Shown here: piece by piece, positions 31,905-41,975 of the stretch
Numbering within the stretch: position 1 is the stretch's first letter
How the letters are laid out: the number at the start of each line of letters is the position of its first letter
Assembly (NCBI GenBank): GCA_028723425.1
Contig: JAQYEZ010000038.1
Coordinates: forward strand, 1-64,000
Source: Peptoniphilaceae bacterium
GTDB lineage: Bacteria; Bacillota; Clostridia; Tissierellales; Peptoniphilaceae
DNA: 64,000 bases
Reading direction: 5' to 3'
Translations under genes and position numbers: made by a program
Notes under the pieces: model-generated
What the model was told of the DNA's origin: nothing
The model's input: only the letters and a program-made list of their open reading frames with translations
Databases searched by the model: none

Positions 31905-32816
31905 TTAATATTTATTATGAGCTATCTCTATCTCCTCTATCATATCTCTACCGTCTAGCATTTTCTTTATATTTTTTACATCAAGTATAATAATCTCATG
32001 CTTATTTAAAGTTGCTTTTGATTTTTCTGTCAAAAATGAAGTATTTATAACCAAAAGTGGTTTTATCTTGCCAAGTATGCCTTCCAAATTATCGATCATA
32101 TCTAAAACAAAATTATGGTCAATTTCATCCTTACTATCATAATTCTTAACCTTTATAGCATATCTCATATCACCCTTTTTTGCATAAAGGTCAAACTTGG
32201 TTGATACTTGGTATTCTTCTTGGTAGTCTTCAACCCCATAGCCGCACTTTTCAAGAGCTATTGTAACCAATCTCCTTGAAGTTAAATCTTCATTAATCTT
32301 TCTAAGAGCATGGAGTAGATTTTTCGGTACTATCTTAAAAATACCCGTAACAGCCTCACTATATTTATCAACTGACTTAGTATCAAAACCAATAATCAAG
32401 TCATCTACAATGTTAAAAGATCCATGAGCTATAGCATTTCTTATATGTCTTAACATTGACTCTGCCTTAGTTTCATTGTCCGATTTTGTAAAAATCAATT
32501 TTTGAGAATTGGTACAAATTCCTTTCTTGTAAAAATTCACTATATCAGGATCAATCTTGTCTGTAAATAATACATCCTCATCTCTAAGTTTCATATAGGA
32601 CATTATCTCCAAAAAAGTGTAATTATCATATAGAATATTAGAAATTAACTCGTTAGATTTTGATTGAACTGAGGATATATCTGGCACATACCATAAAAGA
32701 TAAGATATTGCCTCCCACAAATCCTTTGTCATTGGCAAGGGTATCACTTTATGTATCAAAGAATATTTTTTTATATCTTTGCACGAATCTATCTCAAATT
32801 TGTCTGTAAGCTTCAT
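31905..32816 (-). CDS. HEPN-domain + Mrr-like restriction endonuclease-fold fusion protein
   Basis: MLRHIRNAIAHGSFNI (Rx4H HEPN motif) followed by TIALEKCGYGVEDYQEEYQVSTKFDLYAKKGDMRYAIKVKNY...LLVINTSFLTEKSKATLNKHEIIILDVKNIKKML (Mrr-like layout). Confidence 0.6.
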   Translation of the reverse strand: MKLTDKFEIDSCKDIKKYSLIHKVIPLPMTKDLWEAISYLLWYVPDISSVQSKSNELISNILYDNYTFLEIMSYMKLRDEDVLFTDKIDPDIVNFYKKGICTNSQKLIFTKSDNETKAESMLRHIRNAIAHGSFNIVDDLIIGFDTKSVDKYSEAVTGIFKIVPKNLLHALRKINEDLTSRRLVTIALEKCGYGVEDYQEEYQVSTKFDLYAKKGDMRYAIKVKNYDSKDEIDHNFVLDMIDNLEGILGKIKPLLVINTSFLTEKSKATLNKHEIIILDVKNIKKMLDGRDMIEEIEIAHNKY

Positions 32817-32924
32817 ATAATCACCTTCTCCATATATTTACCCCTATTAGTAAAAATTAATAAAACAATTTGCCTACACTTTATTAAAAATAACTGTATA
32901 ATATTGTCTAGAAAAGGAGGACTT

Positions 32925-33803
32925 ATGCATTATACAGGTCAAGTTTATAGACCACCCCTAGAAGCCTACACACCATTATTGGAGGTAACTATTGGGTGCT
33001 CACATAATAAATGTGCTTTTTGCACTATGTACAAACAAACACCTTTTAGCCTTGCGCCAAAAGAAAATATAGAAGCAGATTTAAAGGAACTTTCAAATTA
33101 TGATTCTTTTATAGATAGGATTTATCTATTAAACGGTGATCCCTTTGTTCTTTCTACAGATAAACTTGTAGATATAGCAAATATGATTCATTCAAATCTT
33201 TCTAATGTAAAGACCATAACTTGTTATGCTTCTTTTTATAATTTAAAAAACAAATCAGTTGACGAGCTTAAAAAGCTAAAAAGTTTGGGATATAATGAAC
33301 TTTATATAGGCGTAGAAAGTGGCTATGATAAAGTTTTATCCTACCTTAACAAAGGAGCAAATCTTGATGAATATAAGGAGGGCTTGGAAAAATTAAAAGA
33401 AGCCTCTATAGAATATCATGCTATTATTATGCTAGGAATTGCAGGAAGAGGAAATTCTAAAATAAATGCTCAAAAAACAGCAGAATTTTTAAATCTTTAC
33501 CCTCCAAGATCTGTTTTTCCTATGACTACTGATGTACAAAAAGGATCCATGCTTTATGAAATGAGAAAAAATGGTTTGTTTGAAGAAGCGACCATAAGAG
33601 AAATATTAGAAGAGCAAATCGAATTAGTAGAAAATCTACAACTTGATGATAATGCTCTTTACTCATCAGCTCATGCAGTTAATATGTTGTCTATAAGACA
33701 TAGATTTAAAAATAAGGATAAGATACTTGAAAAGCTACATTATGCTTTAAATCATGCACCTGATGAAATACTAAACTCTACCAACCAAAGAGTTGCTAGA
33801 TAA
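32925..33803 (+). CDS. Radical SAM protein
   Basis: TIGCSHNKCAFCTMY cluster motif (CxxxxCxFC); start at ATG 32925 after aaaggagg RBS, not at upstream 32751. Confidence 0.88.
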   Translation: MHYTGQVYRPPLEAYTPLLEVTIGCSHNKCAFCTMYKQTPFSLAPKENIEADLKELSNYDSFIDRIYLLNGDPFVLSTDKLVDIANMIHSNLSNVKTITCYASFYNLKNKSVDELKKLKSLGYNELYIGVESGYDKVLSYLNKGANLDEYKEGLEKLKEASIEYHAIIMLGIAGRGNSKINAQKTAEFLNLYPPRSVFPMTTDVQKGSMLYEMRKNGLFEEATIREILEEQIELVENLQLDDNALYSSAHAVNMLSIRHRFKNKDKILEKLHYALNHAPDEILNSTNQRVAR

Positions 33804-33806
33804 GAT

Positions 33807-33852
33807 AAAAGGCTCTTAGAAAAGATAAAAATCATCTTTTATAAGAGCTTTA
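33807..33852. terminator. Terminator
   Basis: aaaggctctta...ataagagcttta hairpin. Confidence 0.65.
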
Positions 33853-33876
33853 ATTCTTTTATTATAAAAACTATCT

Positions 33877-35319
33877 TTACTTGCTATAAATTTCTTTTGT
33901 AATATTTCTATCTTTATTTGACAAATTTTTAACCCATATTCTCTTTTTAACCAGACTAAGTCCTAAAATTACTTTATACAAATCTACTAAACATATTATC
34001 ATGTACATATTAACAATAGAAAGATTTGTATAGTGGGCAAGAAAGTAAGATACAGGAAATGATACAAAGATTGTTCCAACAGAGTCAAACAAAAGAGTAA
34101 TTATTGTCTTGCCACCAGACCTAAGAGTAAAGTAGGAAGCATTGTAAAGTGAGCCAATCCAAAGTAAACCTCCTCCTACTCTTAACATATTTGTTGCAGT
34201 TAGCTTTACATTTAGACTAGTGTTGTAAAAGTTTGGGAAAATTGGTGCTAGGCTAAACAAAATTAATCCTAAAACAAAAGCTACAATACAGTCAAAGACT
34301 ATAAGTTTTCTATCTGTATCCACAGCTTCTTCTATCTTATTTGCCCCTAAAAGTCTACCAACAACTATAGAAATACAATCTCCCATAGAAAGATGAAAGA
34401 CTACAAAAAGTCCAATTATAGTAGAAGAAATATTGTAACTTGCCAAGGCTTCTATACCTCTTATAGAATAGGATTGAGTTATAGCTGCATTTCCTACTGA
34501 ATATAAGATTTCATTTATAATAAGAGGAATGCCTCCCTTGGTAATATCTTTAAAAAGTTCTTTGTCTATATGGAAATCTTTGAAAAAATGCTCATAAAAT
34601 CTAAATCTATGCTTATTATTCTTTGCAAGATAAATAAAAAGACTTAGTTCCACAAATCTAGATATAATCGTTGCTATGGCTGCTCCTTTTGGACCTAAGG
34701 CTTTAAATCCAAATTTACCAAAGATAAGTATCCAGTTAAAGACAAAATTCACAAAAACTGTAACTATAGCAACAAACATTGGAAGTCTTGTTTCTCCATC
34801 TACTCTCATTGAAGAAGAAATAGCTTGAGAAAAGGCAAAGGGAATAAAACCTATAGTCATAATTTTTATATAAGATAAAGCATAGGCTGTTGTTTTAACA
34901 ATATTTTCTGTAGAATTTGCTTCTTTATTCATAAAAAGAGAAAGTAGATTATCTCCAAATTTAAAGAAAATAAAAATTGCCAATATAGAAACAAAACTTC
35001 CTGTAACAATATTATAATAAATACATGATCTAACCTTATTATAGTCTTCTTTTCCTGCAAATTGAGCAGCAAAAATCGATGCTGCCGAAATTAGCCCAAA
35101 AATAGCAAGATTAAAAATTGCTATTAGCTGATTGGCGACAGAAACACCAGACATGGCAAGAGTACCTGTTTGGCCAACCATAATATTATCCAACATATTC
35201 ACAAAGCCTGTAATAAGTTGTTGAATAATTATCGGTATGGCAAGGATTAGTATATTCTTATAAAATTTTTTGTCTCCGAAATATTTATCAAAATTTATAT
35301 ATTTTGATATCTGCATCAT
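33877..35319 (-). CDS. MATE family efflux transporter
   Basis: 12 TM-type protein, ILAIPIIIQQLITGFVNMLDNIMVG. Confidence 0.94.
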   Translation of the reverse strand: MMQISKYINFDKYFGDKKFYKNILILAIPIIIQQLITGFVNMLDNIMVGQTGTLAMSGVSVANQLIAIFNLAIFGLISAASIFAAQFAGKEDYNKVRSCIYYNIVTGSFVSILAIFIFFKFGDNLLSLFMNKEANSTENIVKTTAYALSYIKIMTIGFIPFAFSQAISSSMRVDGETRLPMFVAIVTVFVNFVFNWILIFGKFGFKALGPKGAAIATIISRFVELSLFIYLAKNNKHRFRFYEHFFKDFHIDKELFKDITKGGIPLIINEILYSVGNAAITQSYSIRGIEALASYNISSTIIGLFVVFHLSMGDCISIVVGRLLGANKIEEAVDTDRKLIVFDCIVAFVLGLILFSLAPIFPNFYNTSLNVKLTATNMLRVGGGLLWIGSLYNASYFTLRSGGKTIITLLFDSVGTIFVSFPVSYFLAHYTNLSIVNMYMIICLVDLYKVILGLSLVKKRIWVKNLSNKDRNITKEIYSK

Positions 35320-35328
35320 TTTCTCCTT

Positions 35329-36075
35329 TTACAAATAAGATTTTAAAATTTCAGCATAAGATCTAGGTTCCTTGTATATTTTTTCGCAATGCTTAAAATA
35401 AGGCCACTCAAAAAAATTAGCCTTGGGATAAATTTTGTTTAATCTTTTTTTCGCCTGTTTTATATTAAAATCTTTTGTTCCATAATAAAAATTAAGATTT
35501 GCTTGTATCTTTCATCTTAAATAAGGTAAATCTACTCTACTATAGTCTTTTATCATATTATCTATGGATTCTTTGGACATATTAACAAGTTCATTTACCA
35601 TGACTGTAGAGATTTTCTTCTCAATTAAAATTGATAAAACTTTACTTGCAAAATTTTCAGATAAGCTTACAAGACTTTTTAGTCCATTCAAATATTTTGA
35701 AAATACAAATTGTTTAAAAAATGAACTTTTTCTAACACTAGCACCTTCCATGATTACTGAATCAATCTTAATATCTTGATATTTTAAAAGCTCAAAGATA
35801 ACATTTGACCCAAGAGAAACTCCAAAAGCAAACTTTATTTCTGATATTCCCTTGGCTAGAAAATACTTGTGAAGTATAAAAGCTTCTCTACTAGAAGAAA
35901 TATAGGTTTCTCCCTTTGCCTTACCATGACCTGTCAAGTCTGGTATTATAACGCGAACATCACTAAGCTTCATTCTATCAACTAATATTCTTTTTAGCTC
36001 GTAAGCATTTGTTAACATAGAATGAATTAATAATATTGTCTTTTCACTATTACTATTTAAATCATGTATGTACAT
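35329..36075 (-). pseudogene. Alpha/beta hydrolase interrupted by an in-frame TGA
   Basis: MYIHDLNSNSEKTILLIHSM...GVSLGSNVIFELL...DLPYLR-[TGA, 35512-35514]-KIQANLNFYYGTKDFNIKQAKKRLNKIYPKANFFEWPYFKHCEKIYKEPRSYAEILKSYL*; same frame throughout. Confidence 0.8.
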
Positions 36076-36269
36076 CTCTACCTCTAAATCTATTTTTGTG
36101 TATACAATATTATTTAAGCATAGAAATATGTGTATTTTATCAATATTTATTGTTTTACAAAAAATTCCCTTGGTCACAAAAGAGTCACCACAACCGATGA
36201 CTCCTTATACTTATATTAAAATTTCTATACTTCTTTTCTATCAGCTAGTGATAATTATAAATTTACAAA

Positions 36270-36476
36270 TTAATCCTCTATTTTTAACACATTAAAGGCA
36301 GTAGGTCCTCTACCTAAATCAACTCTTTCAAATTCCACAGTTTGACCTTCCAAAAGCGTTTTTCTTTCTTCATCGGATCTTATTTCAGAATAATGCACAA
36401 AAGTATCTATCCCGTCTTCTGACTCAATAAAGCCAAAACCTTTTTTATTGTCAAAAAATTTAACTTTCCCTTGCAT
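36270..36476 (-). CDS. Cold shock protein
   Basis: [30 protein letters not shown]. Confidence 0.97.
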   Translation of the reverse strand: MQGKVKFFDNKKGFGFIESEDGIDTFVHYSEIRSDEERKTLLEGQTVEFERVDLGRGPTAFNVLKIED

Positions 36477-36484
36477 CTTATCTC

Positions 36485-37213
36485 CTATTTTTTTCTAGCT
36501 TTAAAGAGAATTCTTAAAGTATCTTCTTTGACAAAAGAAAAATCATCTTCATCAAATGTTTCTATGTCTGCAAATCCTGCCTTTTGTAATTCTTTTTTTA
36601 TAAATGTTGGACTATAAATCCTTTGAACTTGATTTTCTTTTATCCTTCTATAACTTCCATCTTCATCTTCTAAAAAGAAATTTAGGTACATATAAATCAA
36701 ATCATCTTCCTTGTAATTCTCCCATGTATAAAAAACATCTTCGTATTCATAAACATAAGATTCATTGCCAAAAATATTTTCCATCTTATATAGCGAATTA
36801 ATATCAAAAACCAAAAGTCCACCTTTTTTTAAGTTTTTATATGAATTTTCAAAAAGCTTACCTATATCGCTTTTGTTAAGAAGATAATTAACAGAATCAA
36901 GAAGAACTACTATTAAATCATAGCTGTCTTCTTTTATATATTCTGTCATATTTGCCTGATAAAGGTTAAGATTTTCTCTTATAAATTTTTTCTTAAAAAC
37001 ATCCAGCATATCTCTTGATAGATCCAAGGCATCTATATATTTGAAATCATCAAAAAAATATGATGTTAACTTACCAGATCCGCAGGCAAGCTCTAGCATT
37101 CTGTCATTGTCTATAGCGTCTTTTTTTACTAGTTTTTTTATATTGTCTGCATAAAAGTCATAAGGGATATCAAAAGAAAGTTTATCATATATATAAGCAA
37201 AATCTTTATACAT
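36485..37213 (-). CDS. Class I SAM-dependent methyltransferase
   Basis: [15 protein letters not shown] motif I. Confidence 0.9.
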   Translation of the reverse strand: MYKDFAYIYDKLSFDIPYDFYADNIKKLVKKDAIDNDRMLELACGSGKLTSYFFDDFKYIDALDLSRDMLDVFKKKFIRENLNLYQANMTEYIKEDSYDLIVVLLDSVNYLLNKSDIGKLFENSYKNLKKGGLLVFDINSLYKMENIFGNESYVYEYEDVFYTWENYKEDDLIYMYLNFFLEDEDGSYRRIKENQVQRIYSPTFIKKELQKAGFADIETFDEDDFSFVKEDTLRILFKARKK

Positions 37214-39840
37214 TACTTATCTTTTATCTCTTCTAGACTAGCCTTGGTTTTTTCTAAAAGATCCTTATAATTTTCTAGTTTTTCTCTTTCTTCATTTACT
37301 ACTTTTTCAGGAGCCTTATTTACAAAGTTTTGGTTGTTTAATTTTTTAGAAGCTCTGTCGATTTCAGACTCATATTTTTTTATCTCATCTGTAAGTCTGT
37401 TTCTCTCTCTTTGGTAATCAACCAAGTCATCAAGAGATATCAACACTTTAAAGTTATTAAATAGCAAGGTTACAGCATCTTCTATATCAAATTCATCAAG
37501 ACTTATTTTTACTTCTTTTGAAGAGGCAAGATTTATAAATTGAGGTTTCAACTCTTCTAACAAGTCTTTAATCTCTTGATTTTCTGAAACTATACAAAGA
37601 TCTTGTTTAACTTTTGCCCCTACATTTAATTTTGATCTTTGATTTCTAATAGCTGTTATGGCATCTATTGCTGAATTTACTGCTTTTTCTTCCAAATCAA
37701 AGTCAAAGTCATCTCTAACTTGTGGGAAATCTTCTACAATTAACATATCTTTTTTGTTTGGAAGAGATTGGTAAATTTCTTCTGTTATAAATGGCATAAA
37801 TGGATGAAGAAGGGCAATCATATCTTTTAGTACATATAATAATACTTTTTTAACATTTGCTTTCTTCTCCTCATCATCACCATAGAGTCTGATTTTTGCA
37901 AATTCTATATACCAATCACAGTATTCATTCCAAATGAAGTCTTCTATTCTTGAGGCTGCAAGACCTATTTCATACTTATCTAGATTTAAAGTGATTTCAC
38001 CAATAGCATTGTTAAGTCTTTTAAGGATCCATTTATCTTCAAGCTCTAGAGTATTTATATTAAAGTCTAAATCATCTCCATCTTCTATATTCATAAGGAC
38101 AAATCTAGTAGCATTCCAAAGTTTATTGGCAAAGTTTCTATTTGAGATAAGTCTTTTTTCATCATATCTCATGTCATTTCCTGGTGAGTTTCCAGTAATA
38201 AGAGTAAATCTTAAAGCATCTGCTCCATACTTGTTAACAACCTCAATAGGATCAACACCATTACCTAAAGATTTGCTCATTTTTCTTCCTTGTGAATCTC
38301 TGATTAGACCTGTAAATAGTACATGGTGGAAAGGAACTTTGTTTGTGAAATGTAAGGATGAAAATACCATTCTTATTACCCAGAAGAATAAAATATCATA
38401 GCCTGTTACAAGTATATCTGTTGGGAAGAAATAAGCTAAATCTTCTGTTTGATCTGGCCAGCCAAGGGTCGCAAATGGCCAAAGAGCTGAAGAAAACCAA
38501 GTATCAAGTGTATCTTCTTCTTGGCTTACTTTCTTTCCTTCAAGCATACCATTTTCATCTGGATCTTCTTCTGAAACTATTATTTCTCCATCTTCAGTGT
38601 AAAATACAGGAAGTCTGTGGCCCCACCATAATTGCCTAGATATACACCAATCTTTGATATTGTTTAACCAGTTTAGATAAACTTTACCCAAGCTTTCTGG
38701 AATTAGAGTAAGCTCTCCTTTCTCATAGACTTCGATTGATTTTTTTGCAAGTTCATCCATTTTTACAAACCATTGTTTTGATATCAATGGTTCTATTACA
38801 ACATGAGTTCTTTCTGAAAAACCAACAGCATGACTTATAGGTTCAATTTTTTCTAAAAGTCCAAATTTTTCAAGATCCTTAATAATTTCTTTTCTTGCCT
38901 CATACCTGTCAAGACCAGAATATTTTCCATATCCTTCTGCTATTCTTCCCTTGGTATCTATAACTATACATTGACCAAGCTTATGTCTTTCTCCAACCTC
39001 AAAGTCATTAGGGTCATGTGATGGTGTTATTTTAACACAACCTGTACCGTATTGGGCATCTACATAAGAATCTTCTATCAAAGGTATTTTTCTTCCAACA
39101 AGTGGCAAAACTAAGTTCTTTCCTACCTTATCTTTAAATCTTAAATCTTCTGGATTAACAGCTACTGCAAGGTCTCCTAACATAGTTTCTGGTCTAGTTG
39201 TTGCAATGGTAATAAAATCATTTGAATCCTCAAAGGGATACTTAATATACCATAATGAACCTTCCACGTCCTCGTGATAAACTTCTGCATCTGAAATTGC
39301 AGTTTCTGCTTCTACATCCCAATTTACAATTCTATTGCCTTGGTAAATAAGACCTTCATCATACATTTTTTTGAAAACTCTTCTAACAGCTTTCGTTAGA
39401 TTTTTATCCATAGTAAAGGAATCTCTATCCCAATCGCAAGAAACACCAATTGTTCTAAGTTGTTTTTTTATAGTTCCCCCATATTTGTAAGTCCAGTCCC
39501 AACATTCTTCAAGGAATTTTTCCCTACCAAGATCTTTTTTAGTTTTTCCTTCATTTCTAAGTTTTTCTACAACTTTTGCCTCTGTAGAAATTGAAGCATG
39601 GTCTGTACCTGGTATCCAATTTGCTTCATAACCTTGCATTCTTTTATATCTAATTATAATATCTTGTATTGTATTATTTAAAGCATGTCCTAGATGAAGT
39701 TGACCTGTTACATTTGGCGGTGGCATAACAATAGTAAAGGGCTTTTTATCTTTGTTTATTTTAGCCTTAAAATAACCGCCTTCTTCCCATTTTTTATAAA
39801 TCTCTTTTTCAAATTTTAAAGGTTCATATTTTGTTTCCAT
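37213..39840 (-). CDS. valS: Valyl-tRNA synthetase
   Basis: PPPNVTGQLHLGHALN, GRKMSKSLGN, C-terminal coiled coil. Confidence 0.98.
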   Translation of the reverse strand: METKYEPLKFEKEIYKKWEEGGYFKAKINKDKKPFTIVMPPPNVTGQLHLGHALNNTIQDIIIRYKRMQGYEANWIPGTDHASISTEAKVVEKLRNEGKTKKDLGREKFLEECWDWTYKYGGTIKKQLRTIGVSCDWDRDSFTMDKNLTKAVRRVFKKMYDEGLIYQGNRIVNWDVEAETAISDAEVYHEDVEGSLWYIKYPFEDSNDFITIATTRPETMLGDLAVAVNPEDLRFKDKVGKNLVLPLVGRKIPLIEDSYVDAQYGTGCVKITPSHDPNDFEVGERHKLGQCIVIDTKGRIAEGYGKYSGLDRYEARKEIIKDLEKFGLLEKIEPISHAVGFSERTHVVIEPLISKQWFVKMDELAKKSIEVYEKGELTLIPESLGKVYLNWLNNIKDWCISRQLWWGHRLPVFYTEDGEIIVSEEDPDENGMLEGKKVSQEEDTLDTWFSSALWPFATLGWPDQTEDLAYFFPTDILVTGYDILFFWVIRMVFSSLHFTNKVPFHHVLFTGLIRDSQGRKMSKSLGNGVDPIEVVNKYGADALRFTLITGNSPGNDMRYDEKRLISNRNFANKLWNATRFVLMNIEDGDDLDFNINTLELEDKWILKRLNNAIGEITLNLDKYEIGLAASRIEDFIWNEYCDWYIEFAKIRLYGDDEEKKANVKKVLLYVLKDMIALLHPFMPFITEEIYQSLPNKKDMLIVEDFPQVRDDFDFDLEEKAVNSAIDAITAIRNQRSKLNVGAKVKQDLCIVSENQEIKDLLEELKPQFINLASSKEVKISLDEFDIEDAVTLLFNNFKVLISLDDLVDYQRERNRLTDEIKKYESEIDRASKKLNNQNFVNKAPEKVVNEEREKLENYKDLLEKTKASLEEIKDK

Positions 39841-39861
39841 ATTTGCTCCTTTTTTATAATT

Positions 39862-40060
39862 TAAAAGGTGGTAAGGACTAACTCTTAGGACGAGTTAATC
39901 GCGTTACCACCTAAATTTCTTAATTAAAAGACACTCTTTGCACCTATGCGTGCTACATTGAAACTATTTAAAAGCAACCTTCATAGGTTCATAAAAAAGA
40001 TTTTCACCAACCATCTTCTCTCTAATTTTATAAAATCCTACTACTCCTCTTTCTCAAAGT
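39862..40060 (-). promoter_or_regulatory. T-box leader of valS
   Basis: Antiterminator AGGTGGTAACGCG (minus strand), Stem I AGTAGTAGG and GAGAGAAGATGGTTGGTGAAAATC; terminator stem aaggtggtaa/ttaccacctt. Confidence 0.9.
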
Positions 40061-40119
40061 TTCTATATTTACTTGTAATTAATTATATTTTAAATATTTA
40101 ATTTGTCAAACGCTACAAC

Positions 40120-40893
40120 CTAGAGTCCAAGCGATATTTTAGCGTCATTTAATCTCTTCATGCTTGAATTTACATTTTTGTACCAATTTTTAGCACTTGC
40201 ATAGTATTTATTAACGCCCTCAACACTGCCATCCACGTAATATTTTCCATTTGGTGATAGGTAATTTGTAGCTAAAAATCTTGCTGGACCTATAATTGCA
40301 GCAGAATAAGTGTCAAACTTACTAGCCTTGTTAAATGGATCATGATCATAAGCAGTCCATGACATTAGATTATTCTTTTTTTTCACTAAATTTGAAAATT
40401 CTCCACGCATAATTGGATTTTCAGTATTTATAATACCCAAAATAAAAAATGGATTTATGCCAAGTTCATTTTCAAGTTCTACCAAAGTCTTGGTAAAGCC
40501 TTCAATTAAGATTGGATCATTATCCTTTATTAACTTATTTTTAGGATAGGCCTTATTTATTACAAGAGCAAGTTCTTGTGGATTAAGTCCAAGCCTACAA
40601 AGAGGTGACAAAGGATTTGCAGTATTTTTAGCTAAGGGTGTTACTGCTACAGGATCTAAACTTCTATCTTCCTTATTTACAACAACTTTATTTGTATTTT
40701 GACTCATATAAGATTTAGCTTTGAAAGTAACAACTGATGATTTAGATTTATTTCCCAAAAAGCCATTGTCAATGTCAACATTTTCATAATAATATATACT
40801 ATTTCCACTAGCCAAAGAAGTATTTGCTTGTAAGAAAATACCAGTAAAAACAAGGGATGAAAAGATTAGTTTATGTATCTTATTAATTTTCAT
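40120..40893 (-). CDS. Secreted glucosaminidase-like (GH73-type) protein
   Basis: Signal peptide; ELGINPFFILGIINTENP...NNLMSWTAYDHDPFNKASKFDTYSAAI. Confidence 0.75.
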   Translation of the reverse strand: MKINKIHKLIFSSLVFTGIFLQANTSLASGNSIYYYENVDIDNGFLGNKSKSSVVTFKAKSYMSQNTNKVVVNKEDRSLDPVAVTPLAKNTANPLSPLCRLGLNPQELALVINKAYPKNKLIKDNDPILIEGFTKTLVELENELGINPFFILGIINTENPIMRGEFSNLVKKKNNLMSWTAYDHDPFNKASKFDTYSAAIIGPARFLATNYLSPNGKYYVDGSVEGVNKYYASAKNWYKNVNSSMKRLNDAKISLGL

Positions 40894-41157
40894 TTTTCCT
40901 CCAAATATTACAACTTTTTTACAACTAATAAGATTATAATATAATTCATATGTAATTACAAGACTTTCTATACTTTTTTAAGATATTTTTGTCTTCATTT
41001 TGTAACTTTTTATTAATATTTGTTTTTTTATCATATTCTTTAAAGCGATTAACATTTGATAAAAATTACCTAATTTTTAATAAAGTAGTGAAAACCTTTA
41101 TTTTTTTTTCTACATTTGGTATAATTTCTATGAGTTCTAAGAGGGAGAGGATTTTTA

Positions 41158-41975
41158 TGGTTATCAATATAATTTCAGATACAAGTGGCCATGCTACTGA
41201 ACATCTGGTAAAAAAGACCATGATACAATTTGATATTAAATTTAAAATAAAAGTTTATTCATATATTGATAATATGATAGATTTGGAAAAAGTTTTAAAT
41301 ATTATAAAGGATCAAAATAATGAACAAATCCTCTATTACTCTATCCAGGATTCTAAGATGAATGTATATATCGACAATTTTTGTGATCTATATCAAATAG
41401 ATAATATTAACCTTATGGGATTTTCTGTAAATAAAATTTCAGAGGTTCTTGGCATCAAACCTAAGGATAATTTTGATAGCAACAACTTATATGAATCAGA
41501 GTTTTTTAGAAAAATGAACGCTCTGGACTTTGCTATTAAATATGACGATGGTAAAGATTTTAGGTCATTAAAAGCTTGTGATCTTGCACTCATTGGAGTT
41601 TCTAGATCGTCAAAAACCCCTACTTCCATGTATTTGGCAAGCAAGGGTTATAAGGTTTCAAATATTCCTATTTTGTTGGGAAATAATGTACCAAGAGAGC
41701 TTTATGAAATCGATAACAAAATAATATTTGGTCTCGATATCAATCCCAAAGTATTGAGGGAATATAGGCTTCAAAGACTAAAATCTCTAAAACTTTCTAC
41801 CGACTCGCAGTACAGTGATATGAAAAGAATAAAAGAGGAATTGGCCTATGCAAAGGAAATAATGGAAGACTTGGATTGTACAGTTATTGATATTACCAAC
41901 AAGTCGATAGAAGAAACTTCGGAAATTATTATTAACAAATTAAAAAATTTAGAAAGGGGTAACAAAAGTGACTGA
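41158..41975 (+). CDS. Pyruvate phosphate dikinase regulatory protein (kinase/pyrophosphorylase, DUF299)
   Basis: ISDTSGHATEHLVKK, LIGVSRSSKTPTSMYLASKGYKVSNIP; precedes ppdK; start at ATG 41158. Confidence 0.95.

Noticed and set aside
32751-32924. Upstream extension of the radical SAM ORF
   Set aside because: Translation is low-complexity and overlaps the divergent gene start; a strong RBS and ATG at 32925 define a better start.
36175-36230. agagtcaccacaaccgatgactcctt hairpin
   Set aside because: Short stem and no clear T-run; too weak to call as a terminator.
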